From: Lolium rigidum
Lineage: Eukaryota > Streptophyta > Magnoliopsida > Poales > Poaceae
Assembly: GCF_022539505.1 (NCBI RefSeq)
Contig: NW_025901037.1
Location: forward strand, 1 to 64,000
DNA: 64,000 nt
Direction of reading: 5' to 3'
Below, one piece after another: positions 55,901-64,000 of the stretch (position 1 is the stretch's first letter; each line of letters starts with the position of its first letter). The position numbers and the translations under genes are program-made. The notes below the pieces were generated by a model that was not told where the DNA came from, searched no databases, and saw nothing but the letters and a program-made list of their open reading frames with translations.

Positions 55901-58738
55901 GACAAGTCCAACGAGGACACCGACAACTAGTATTGTAGAGCGTTTTTTGTTTGCGGCAAATATGGCCACTGCCAATTAAAGCCACTAGTGTAGGTTTCTA
56001 TATGTTCTTCCTACGCATCTAAGAACATAATACACACATAACCTAGCTGAATTTTCTAGTTTGGGTGACTGGGTGTCTGAGAGTGTTTTTTCTTTGCAGC
56101 GAAAACACGAAACCCGCGAGGCCAACAGTAATTAAGTTTCCTTATTTTACAATTTTTGAACCATATTTCAAAATATGTAGTAGTTGGTGTAATATTTCTA
56201 TTCTACGGTTAAAAAAAAGAAAAAAGTTAGGTAAAAATATTATGCTTCTGGCTGCTAGGCATCCGAGAGGCAAACGAAGCGTGGTCAAAAAATAAATATT
56301 TTCATGTCCTACTTCATCCTTTTTGCATCACTCGTTGGAGTGCGCTAAGGGTATCTTCAACGGGATGATGCATTTCGGAGGTTTTAATTGTCCGTTTGCG
56401 TCGTTTGACGAACGCGAAAATAATCGTTTATGTTCACGCTTTCGTTTGCGTCTGGGTGTGCTTCCAGCGGGCGACCCATTTTTGTTTTGCAAAATATTTA
56501 AAAAGCATAACCTACAACGTAGAAACTATACAAACTAGAGTTGTAGAAACCTAGACTACTTGCTGCCCGATGGCCCGGCTCCGTCGTTGCGTTCCTCCCT
56601 CGTCTGCATCTCCGCCGCCTGCCGTGCGGCTCTAGAGCTCGGTGCGCCGCCACGTCCTGTAGCAGGCGCAGGCGCAGCGTTTCATTCGCGGTATCCTTGG
56701 CCTTCTTGAGCGTCTCGAAGGAGTCGACAAGATCCCTATGCTCCGCTACCTTCTCCTCTGGGGTAGGCGCATCAGGGTCATCAGAAGACCATGAGATGTT
56801 GGATTTGTCATCCTCTGCGGCAGCGACGGCCACCACCCAGCGGCGTTCCATCTCGGCGTCGAACGCCGCGTGGCCCACCCGTTCCTCCTCTGATTTCTTC
56901 TCCACGTCAACCAGGAACTTGGCGTCCCTGACCGGTTCGAGGAGGTCGCATGTGTTGCCGTCGTCGTCGAACTCCTCGTCGGAGCTCGAGACCGAGGGAG
57001 GTGGAGTTAGAGGTGGAGGTGGAGGCGCGATAGCCTGGCTGCGGTCGGCGCTGCTCATGGTGGCAAAGGTGGATGTTGAGCGGCAGCGGCTAGGGTTTAG
57101 TGTGGGAGGAGATGAGATGCGCGCGTCCCTGTTTATATAGGCCGGAGGCAGGCGATGGCCGCGTCACGCGTGGCATTGTCATTACTTCGTGCGCAGAGGT
57201 AGGCGATGGTGGCGCACTACGCGAGGCATCGCCATTAATGTGGCACAGACTGCCGAAGCGACGCAGCGGCGTCAGTCGCTGGCGCACCTGAGAAGATGCA
57301 TCGAGCCAGGGTCGCTGGCAGGCGGACCCGGCGAAACGTCTGCTAGACGCGAGCAGACACTTTACGCGTCCGTGCAGCGTCCGTAGAGACGCATCCGAAT
57401 CGCATATTGGGACAGGTTTGTGTGACCGCGGATTACCCGGTCACGATGCGTTACCCGCTGGAGCGTGTTCTGAACGCATTTCGGCTGGGCGGACGCAAAC
57501 AGGCTATCTCCCCCGTTAGAGATGCCCTAAGTCTAAAATCAGCTACACGTTGAACCCGAACCACATGCATGTCAGCCGTAGGCGGTGGTACTTTTTAATG
57601 CTGGAACATCTTATAGTGGCTGTCCTTTAAAACCCAGCTACTGCATGGCTTACCAATTATCAGTTAATCATAACGTCAGAGTTGTACTGTATAATACAAG
57701 TATATGTTGGCCCTTATTTTATTCTATACGAAATGCATAAATTATGATATCCTACATTATTTGCAGCATGGTGGACATAGGAAAGGCTAGTAGATTATTT
57801 AAGCATACTGCAATGCTGTCTCCCAGGCTCCAGATCTTGAGAAAGATCTGAAACACAACTATGCTCTTATATATTGAAAATAAACCAATGTGATAATGAA
57901 TAAATTCATAGGAGGAGAAACGCCTACTACATATATTTATGTATTTATTTATATAGGGTCATGTTTTAAAAATATCGATCATTTTGACTTTCCTCAGAGA
58001 TCCACTAGGTTAATCAACAAAGCGCCCAAACGATGCAATTGTTTGGCAGAGGTAGTAGTGCTCAAGTATAATCAGCGTGGCTGTCTAATCGGAATGAACA
58101 TCATGAGATACTAATGTTTTACTGCTAAAATTGGTAACCTTTTAACTTCATATAGATTAATAGTCTATATGTCTCTAATTTGTCTAGTACAACAAGAATA
58201 CAAGATATAACATGTACGTCATGCCTTTAGTTTTAGGTATTGACTTTGTTTTGAAATATGTCTTTTTAGAAAGCTAGTTGATTTTTTTTTTTTGAGAACA
58301 TGATACTTTTTGTTTGCTCGTTCTTGTGTGATGCATATACATCATCCTCTTCAACACTTTGCACTATTAGTTATTATGCCCGTTTGCGCCTTCCAACCTC
58401 GAAATTTTACCGGAACCCATTACCTATTGTTGCCTTTTCCTCCGTCGTTTCATGCCCGAAGATCTGTGACCTAGATGGGACATCTATGCCAAATTCTTAG
58501 ATGTTACATCTAGAGCACAAATATTAATTATAGCATGAATCAACGATTTAATATCCGTCTGTATTTATTTTTTTGAATAGTAGGCAAAGTCCCCTGAATT
58601 TCTTAAGATGCCTGTATAATTAATCAACATGCTTTAAGTCTTCGAGGTCAACAACTTGATCCTTCTTTTCAGGTGGAGGAGGGCTTTAGCGTGACAGCGG
58701 AAGACATCGTAGGAAGGCTCAACGCTGTGTTGCAATAG
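52979..58738 (+). CDS. bHLH transcription factor (bHLH18/19/20/25-like), frameshifted in exon 2
   Basis: Exons are 52979-53581, 53671-54055 and 58673-58738. Exon 1 encodes an N-terminal region starting MDDSALFMQWAMETLEHEQ, then the basic region and helix 1 (DHIMAERKRREKINQRFIEL). Its H, E and R are the G-box-contacting residues. The loop-helix 2 continues into exon 2 (MDKATILSDATRHVKQLQ). The C-terminal ACT-like domain follows (EIEVRFSENGVMVRIVCDEA, LSEAEEGLHLSITHANVM), and exon 3 ends it with VEEGFSVTAEDIVGRLNAVL. Exon 2 changes frame just after VKQLQ, near 53724-53740, so translation as read would end early. Intron 1 is GT-AG (89 bp). Intron 2 is GC-AG (AAG-GCAAGT ... TTTTCAG) and 4.6 kb long because of insertions. 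It would act in the nucleus as a dimer. It may be a recent pseudogene unless the shift is a sequencing error. Confidence 0.8.
54316..55125. mobile_element. Orphan TIR end and GC-rich transposon-like segment in the bHLH intron
   Basis: GGGCATCTACAACGG at 54316-54330 matches the ends of the Harbinger-like element at 56349-57527, but no partner end with a matching duplication was found. It is followed by GC-rich sequence with long overlapping open frames on both strands (for example 54489-55157 +) and a TTTTCACAAAAAAAACACGG stretch near 55073. I recognise no protein domain. It may be the left part of the element that brought in the B3-like gene. Confidence 0.4.
55451..55930 (+). pseudogene. B3-domain-like protein pseudogene with one in-frame stop
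   Basis: A TATA box (TATATAAAG, 55349-55357) precedes an ATG at 55451. The frame reads MAGLAGWRGGRGRGCGCRGR, STFEFILRIDDDLLAIKQLS and GAELAEL. It meets TAG at 55688-55690 and continues in the same frame with LREARCGFCRWPVEVLFNG, KMYMRTGRAKFAHAQNLEAG and CLLTFLYEGDNEMIVKVFGK to a second stop at 55928-55930. The last part is the B3 DNA-binding fold's end (W/K-x-F, L-x-x-G-x-x-x-x-F, V-x-V-F). A CAG-to-TAG change would explain the stop. It lies in the bHLH second intron. Its upstream region shares inverted similarity with the element at 56349-57527, so it probably arrived on a related transposon. Confidence 0.6.
56349..57527. mobile_element. Harbinger-like TIR element, 1179 bp, with TAA target duplication
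   Basis: The left end GGGTATCTTCAACGG and the inverted right end GGGCATCTCTAACGG match at 12 of 15 positions. Both are flanked by TAA (56346-56348 and 57528-57530), the 3-bp duplication typical of PIF/Harbinger. Further inward, TGTCCGTTTGCGTC-like and TGTTTGCGTCCG-like stretches are shared. It sits in intron 2 of the bHLH gene and carries one open frame on the minus strand with its own TATA box. Confidence 0.7.
56498..57058 (-). CDS. Acidic/helical protein carried by the Harbinger-like element (186 aa)
   Basis: The minus-strand frame starts at an ATG at 57058, about 75 bp after a TATA box (CTATATAAAC, 57140-57131). It reads MSSADRSQAIAPPPPPLTPP, SVSSSDEEFDDDGNTCDLLE, then a charged helical region (VDVEKKSEEERVGHAAFDAE, VAEHRDLVDSFETLKKAKDT) and a basic tail (HGRRRRCRRGR). 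It has no transposase catalytic motif that I can see. Its size, intact frame and promoter suggest a real coding history, and similar hypothetical proteins are common in grass genomes as far as I recall. The function is unknown. Confidence 0.5.
   Translation of the reverse strand: MSSADRSQAIAPPPPPLTPPPSVSSSDEEFDDDGNTCDLLEPVRDAKFLVDVEKKSEEERVGHAAFDAEMERRWVVAVAAAEDDKSNISWSSDDPDAPTPEEKVAEHRDLVDSFETLKKAKDTANETLRLRLLQDVAAHRALEPHGRRRRCRRGRNATTEPGHRAASSLGFYNSSLYSFYVVGYAF
57531..58672. other. Remainder of bHLH intron 2
   Basis: AT-rich intron sequence with no gene or clear repeat end. The acceptor context CTTCTTTTCAG at 58662-58672 is strong. Confidence 0.6.
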
Positions 58739-59101
58739 CACAGCAGCGGCACTTCAACCGAGGAAACAGGGAATTGCAGACATACTTCTACACATACGTA
58801 TGAGTACCAATTTTTGTGATGATTGTAATTGAAGAAGTCTACCGCTTGGATTTGGAACTATTACAATTACTCATTGTCCATCACTAGCTGGACGCAATAA
58901 TGCGAAACATATCAGTACTAAATAACTATATGTAGTATCATTCGCAAAAAAAAACTGTACGTATATAGTATCAATATATGGAAATGGTACGGTGAAACCG
59001 TGTGCATGCATGCACGCTTGGCCGCTTGCACAGTTGCACCCAATATTCGTTTCGGGCATTGGTCTTCAAATTCATTGAGAAAAGTTCAGCAGAATCTGCA
59101 T

Positions 59102-59331
59102 CGTCATATTAATTGAGCTAATTAGAGAAGGAGTACTTACGATTTGTGGGTTCAAAAAGCTAGTCAGTGAAGGCTGATGAAATTCATTACTTTTCTTCCT
59201 TAGATAAATATCAATCTCTAGCTAGCGCGATTTCTGCCGTATGAACTTTCCACACGAGGTGAATTAGTTGTAACGTACTCTAGGGGTCCCATCCAGCCAT
59301 TATCCTATCGAGGTAGGAGGTGAGGTGATCC
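59102..59331. repeat. Local duplication, copy A
   Basis: It starts CGTCATATTAATTGAGCTAA and ends near GGTAGGAGGTGAGGTGATCC. It matches copy B at 60103-60404 along its length, but lacks two stretches of about 50 and 22 bp that copy B has. It lies downstream of the bHLH stop codon. Confidence 0.85.
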
Positions 59332-59700
59332 CACTACAGGAAAACATATCTTTGCCTAGTATACCAAAAATACATGGCAAAGGCCTAAAAATATATGGCA
59401 AAGACTTCACCGGATGTTACACTCAGCAAAGACGACTTGGCACAGTTCTCCTCGGTAGCTGAGTATATTTTCTCGAACACTCGGCAAAGATCTTTGACGT
59501 GTGTTTTCTATCGGTACTAGGCAACGAAAAAGTGCATGCCGTTTGGCTGACGTTAATGGTGCGAGACCTTTGCCCAGTGTCTACCGTACACACAACAAAT
59601 ACGGAGTTCGGAGTGCTGGCACGTCGTTCGGGTGAGATTCCTTTGCCGAGTGTAATAGCCAGGTGTTTGCCGAGTGTTGTAATCGGCAAATTATGAAGCC
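59332..59700. mobile_element. Third CACTA fragment (left end)
   Basis: It begins CACTACAGGAAAACATATC exactly where copy A of the duplication stops. It carries subterminal motifs CTTTGCCGAGTGT, ATGGCAAAG and CGGCAAA in both orientations, as in the grass CACTA families with TTTGCCGAGTG repeats. No right terminus is found; it breaks off near 59700-59800. Confidence 0.7.
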
Positions 59701-59814
59701 AGACCAAATTATAAAAAAATGTGGCGCTGTACCCATCGTTTAGGGGCAATATTCGTTTAATTTGCATCTGTTATATTGTGATCCAAATTCATATACTAAA
59801 GGGAGGCTAACTTC

Positions 59815-60102
59815 TGACGAGCGGAGCGAGGCCCGTCGCCGAAGGCTTGGGCAGCCCCCCGCGGTACGGTACGGATCGTTGGCACCGCCTATATATACAT
59901 CTTGTAAGCCGCCGGCTAGGGTTTATCAGATTATAAGATAACCCACGGCGTTTGTAAACACCTCCCGATATAGTGAAGTTTCTGTTGGCTGGCGCCCGTG
60001 GTTTTCCCCCTTCTGTGTTGGAAGGGGTTTTCCACGTTAAATCTTGTGTCCCCTGCGTGTGTTCTTGTTTCGTTCTTCGTTATTTGCTTGTCGCTTTTAT
60101 AA
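59815..60102. mobile_element. Partial LTR-like sequence
   Basis: GC-rich sequence leads to CCTATATATACATCTTGTAA, CTAGGGTTTATCAG, GGGTTTTCCACGTTAAATC and TTGTTTCGTTCTTCG, in the order typical of grass Ty1/Copia LTRs (TATA, then leader). No clean TG...CA ends or target duplication were seen. It ends where copy B of the local duplication begins. Confidence 0.45.
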
Positions 60103-60404
60103 CGTCATATTAATTGAGCTAATTAGAAGGAGTACTTACTATTTGTGGGTTGAAAAAGCTAGTCAGTGAAGGGCTGTAGGTTTTGTGGAGAAAATGCGAC
60201 CTAGCAATGCATTGAGCGAATTGATGGAATTCATACTTTTCTTCCTTAGATAAACATCCATCTCTCAGCTAGCGTGACTTCTGCCATATGCAGAGAGGTG
60301 TAGATATTACTGTATGAACTTTCCTCGCTACGTAAATTAGTTGTAACGTACTCTATGGGGTCCCATCCAAGCATTATCCCATCGCGAGAGGTAGGAGATG
60401 AGTA
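60103..60404. repeat. Local duplication, copy B
   Basis: The longer copy of the 59102-59331 sequence. It contains the extra TAGGTTTTGTGGAGAAAATG segment near 60178 and GCAGAGAGGTGTAGATATTA near 60290. Confidence 0.85.
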
Positions 60405-62158
60405 GATCGATCTTGTAAAGCGCATGATCAGACCTGTCCAACACATGATCGTAAGCACGAATGAGAACAATAAGTTGACTATGATTTCGATTGGTATCAA
60501 GACTCGCAATCAAGAGAGGTTAACACGAAATTAAGAAAAGAGTTGTTGTTTGCTAGATTACTCTAATCACAAACATATTGGAAACTGAGGACCATCTCAA
60601 TTTGGCTACAGCCTGCTAGCTCGACTTACATGTCGAAGCCTTTTTTTTATGTCCTCTGTATTGTCCTCTTCTAATTAATACGGAGAGTTCGTCCAAAAAC
60701 TCAAACTGATGGAGAAAGGTGTACTATCCATTTATATTTCAACACTTCCTGTCATGCTAGCTTGGCTCCTCTGGGCTAAACATGAACCAAACTAGGGCTA
60801 TAATTTTGTTATTTCAAATTGCGCCACACCTCTTTGCTCTATACCATGTTGAATTGAATTGCCAAGCCAGTTCACCCAAAAGATCTAGCTGATGTGGAAA
60901 TGTGGGATATGCATTTGTACTTCAACACCATGCTCAAACCTGGCTGCAAATAAAAATACAATAGGCACATGTCCTTTTGTTTAGAACCCCAGAGATCTGC
61001 GCTGTCATATTACTAGGCTTAAAAAGAGTGAAACAACAAGGTTCAACAATTAATTACAAGAAAATCAAAGCAGGGAGACATGCCCTACGAAGCCTACAAC
61101 ACACACTTTGGCGTGTTGACCCACCAACAATATGCGGTCCTACTCTATTACTCCCCAAACCCCGTCAATCATGACTTCCATTCGTGCCAAATTCTATCGG
61201 CCACAACAATGGCAATAATGGACGTGTTGTCATCGAAGACATGAGCATTATGCTTGATCCAGTGGCTGCGCACATGAGCATCAAAAAAGAAAGCACATCT
61301 CTCCACGATATACTTGGTACCCTTGGAGTAGAATCAGCCCACCCAACTATTGTTCATGTAAGATTTCATAGCTGAAGAATACCCCTTCACACAAGTCGTT
61401 TCTAGCACTATCGTAGTAGTTATTTGCCCCTACTGCTGACCATGGATAAAAATCATACAAGTGTTTTGTAGCGCACCCGTTTTTACAAATTTGAGATCCC
61501 GGTGCAAAATGCAAAAGGAAGTCCTAAATCGAAATATATAGACAACAAAATCATACTTGCATTTAATAATACTAGGAAACATGCCCGTGCATTGCAACGG
61601 GAGAAAAAAGAAGCTACGTCGCGAAAAGAGAGTTCTCATTTGTTTGGACACCGTGTTAGATGAATTTATCTTACTCTAACTTTGTGGTTCGTAAGAGTGT
61701 TGTGTAGTGTATCATCGTGAGAATATTAATGTGAAAAGACCAATGCATTGGAATTTTCTTCTCCGCAAATCTAAATCTCATTTTAGGTAATCTACCGTGC
61801 AACTACTGACTATGATTACAGAATGAAACAAAATTTATTTGGTACACTTAGTAGATTAGAAAATGCAAAATGTATCTTCGTTGTTTTCAGTTAAATAGAA
61901 CATCCAAATAAGCATAAACTAAATCACAGAGTCTTGAAAAATGGTAGAGAGGATAGGCCTTTTTAATAAATGCAAAATGATGTATCAGAAAAGATTGTGC
62001 AAAAAATGCTACCTATCTTAACTGTTCTCCGTGTCAGATAGGTAGCTACAACAATCTCAATATTGATCTTGAAAAAATTATCTGCAAGTATATTCTACAA
62101 ATGTGGAGTTATAAAACACTCAGTTTTTGAAGAAGCATGAGAGTCAGAAATTCAATTT
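60405..62158. other. Intergenic region, no supported gene
   Basis: Short open frames only. Near 61568-61600 the sequence ACATGCCCGTGCATTGCAAC with a nearly palindromic CCCGTGCATTGCAACGGG resembles a dispersed grass repeat end, but no partner was found. A cluster of AT-rich sequence follows. Confidence 0.4.
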
Positions 62159-62524
62159 GGCTCCCGGGTGCGTATGCTCCCTCTACCAAAAAATCTTATT
62201 TCGAAGTGTCAAAAAAATTTGACGAAAAATTCTACATGTACATCTTCATAATATATGTGCGTTCGTCAAGTTTCAAGAAAAACCATCATTTTTTGTGGAC
62301 TATGTAAAAAAGAGAAATTTTATCTTGTAAAAAACATTATTTCTAGCACTGTGTTTTGTCTTTTTTACACACGTCACATGACAAGTCGATTTTTTATGAA
62401 ACAACTTTCTAAGCATGTAGCACGTGAAGATGTACGTGCGAATTTTTTGTTTCAATTTTTTTGAAATTCAAAATGTGTATAAGATTCATTTTAAACTAAA
62501 GGGAGCACATGCTCCCATGTTCCA
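62159..62524. mobile_element. MITE-like element, about 365 bp
   Basis: The left arm GGCTCCCGGGTGCGTATGCT and right arm, read inverted, GGAACATGGGAGCATGTGCT (continuing CCCT on both sides) form an imperfect inverted repeat. Between them is AT-rich sequence with ATTTCGAAGTGTCAAAAA and GCACGTGAAGATGTACGTGC. The layout fits a common non-coding grass repeat. The class is uncertain because no target duplication was recognised. Confidence 0.55.
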
Positions 62525-63240
62525 AAACATCACTCCCAGAGCCATGAGAGTGATCTTCCATCTATATGAAACTTTATACACCACTTTCATATATAGTAGT
62601 AATAGTAGAAAGAACACGAAGGATGTAATGTTTGCAAGGAAAAATACCAGGCTGAACATAAAAAACAGCATTAAAGTCCAAACGCTCGGCACATGCAAAT
62701 GTCCTCTAATCTCAATGTCGGAACCATTCAATTTTGCAAATGCACTTACCTTACATCTCTTGTCCCTCTCAAAAAAAAATCTTGGTGCAGCGTGTTGGTC
62801 TAATGATAGGAGTCTATCTTGCTCATGTCAATTGTTTCGCAACAGCCATAAGCAGGCATCTTTACATACCACGAGAATCAGTGCCGAGTTTTTTACCAAA
62901 ACAATCAAGATATACTTAGTTGATAGAAAAGTTCGGAGAGATTCAGGTAATTTCCTGTGGCTAGCACCTGTGCTCGCATGCCCCAGTGCAGCGCTCCCCT
63001 TCGTATTCCTGCGCAAGCGCGCCCCATAGCTGAAGCGGAGCTCTCGCGCGCTTATCTGTCTAATTGCTCAGAATTTTCTCATCAGCTTGCTTGCCGTTCG
63101 TGTGCCCGAGACCTCAAGCTACGGGTGATACCGTTCTAGAGCGCGTCCTTGTAACAGCTCGTCTCAGCTTGCTCATGGACCTGCGTCCTCCCCATCGATA
63201 CCCACCACACAAGAAATCCTCACGTACGCCCGTACGTGAT
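62525..63240. other. Upstream region of the F-box relic, nothing firm
   Basis: The open frames at 62424-63029 and around it lack any domain. GC content rises after 62940 toward the F-box sequence. Confidence 0.35.
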
Positions 63241-63700
63241 GATGAGTTGATGACGGAGAGAATCAAGAGGAAGATGGCGACCACCTCGTTGTCCATGCTG
63301 CCGGAGGAGATGGAGATAGAGGTGCTCCTGCGCCTGCCCATGAAATCCAACCTCGTCCAGCGCCGTGTGCCACCGCTGGCAGGCGCTGCTGTCTTCAAAT
63401 TTCCGAGGAGTTCTGATCCGCGTAGACAATGATTGGCGAGTCGACGACGATGGATACAGAAGTTCAGCTGACCGCCTGACCGTCCTCCCCTTGTTGCCGC
63501 CGCGGCAGAGTGATTGTGCCATCCATGCTCGCCGGGGACGCGCTGCTCAGTGCTCACCGCGATCTCCGCATGAGTGCTGCCGTTGCCTTGGCTGGCCCTC
63601 GGAACGTGCTCCGTCGATCGCGCGCTCCTCCCGCCGCCATTGTCATCGTCGGCAGCAGCGCAAGCATGCAGGAAGGAGATGCCGAGCCTGGTGGACACGG
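63241..63700 (+). pseudogene. F-box protein pseudogene
   Basis: One frame gives MATTSLSMLPEEMEIEVLLR, LPMKSNLVQRR, and the next frame continues VCHRWQALLSSNFRGVLIRV. Together these are an F-box (LP-x-E, I-L-x-RLP-K-S, V-C-x-x-W-x-x-L-x-S), broken by a one-base shift near 63358-63368. In the family this domain binds SKP1 in SCF ubiquitin ligases. The region after it is GC-rich and shifts frame again, with no clear substrate-binding domain. The frame at 63510-63821 is probably a chance frame in the decayed body. Confidence 0.6.
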
Positions 63701-63814
63701 CGCGGAGGCGTGTGAGGGCGAGGATCTCAAAGTCGCGGTCGCGGTGGACGACGTAGGATTCCTTGTTCCAATCGATCGGCTCAATTTGATCTTCTCCATC
63801 TTGGCTATATATAT

Positions 63815-64000
63815 ATGGTAAAATGGGCAGTTGACACGACTCCGAACTCGATCGACACGAAGACTACCATCGAGGGAAGTGTTGTGACGTGGATAGAGAG
63901 TTCTCCGGCAACGGCGTGCATATTGAAGTACAGCCTTGTCGACGATTGGGGATTTGACAATGGGGAGATCATATGTGCTGGATGGTCCGCGACACAGCTG
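63815..64000 (+). CDS. Open frame running off the right edge, unknown
   Basis: From an ATG at 63815 the frame stays open for 62 codons to the window end. It reads MVKWAVDTTPNS, KTTIEGSVVTWIESSP, ATACILKYSLVDDW and EIICAGWSATQL. The composition (W, C and alternating hydrophobic residues) looks like a beta-rich domain. I do not recognise the family, and the ATG may not be the true start, since it follows a TATATATATGG stretch that could be promoter. Confidence 0.3.
   Translation, partial: MVKWAVDTTPNSIDTKTTIEGSVVTWIESSPATACILKYSLVDDWGFDNGEIICAGWSATQL

Overview
The window is nuclear DNA from a grass. Split plant-type genes, CACTA transposons with subterminal repeats, Stowaway- and Harbinger-like MITEs, AP2/ERF, B3 and F-box gene relics and a plant bHLH gene all point to Poaceae. 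The repeat style (TIR ends like GGGCATCTCYAACGG, CACTAGTAG ends) suggests Pooideae, perhaps Triticeae or a relative. That placement is inference; the species cannot be read from the sequence.

Layout. (1) 1-28301 is an uninterrupted tandem array of a GC-rich satellite with a 117-bp monomer, roughly 240 copies. Because 117 is 39 codons, long chance reading frames run through it; I annotate none as genes. (2) 28302-47572 is a 19.3-kb CACTA (En/Spm) transposon with matching terminal inverted repeats. It carries a decayed tnp2-type transposase on +, a decayed Transposase_24-type second gene on -, a spliced low-complexity basic-protein gene, and captured host material: an exon ending in a textbook PCNA-binding (PIP) box, an LRR fragment, a Copia RNase H piece, an AP2/ERF pseudogene and a ~312-bp tandem repeat. 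Two inserts are bracketed by 32-bp and 38-bp perfect duplications, the sort of footprint left by break repair. The element has no matching 3-bp target duplication: satellite lies on its left and the Ulp1-protease part of another CACTA on its right, so it is probably a recombinant or rearranged copy.

(3) 47573-49272 is the right-hand remnant of that second CACTA, ending in CTACTAGTG. (4) 49900-52500 is an unusual AT-rich array of a ~107-bp unit, arranged as alternating dimers and flanked by two tRNA-like sequences in opposite orientation. (5) 52567-58738 is a plant bHLH gene (subgroup with bHLH18/19/20/25) with three coding exons, a frameshift in exon 2, and a 4.6-kb GC-AG second intron. That intron holds a B3-like pseudogene and a complete Harbinger-like element with its own open frame. 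(6) 58739-64000 holds a local duplication bracketing a third CACTA fragment and an LTR-like piece, a MITE-like element, an F-box pseudogene, and an open frame that runs off the right edge.

Overall this is satellite and nested-transposon territory beside one host transcription-factor gene. The most instructive structures are the gene-capturing chimeric CACTA, the 117-bp satellite with its recurring variant blocks, and the tRNA-like-flanked 107-bp dimeric array.
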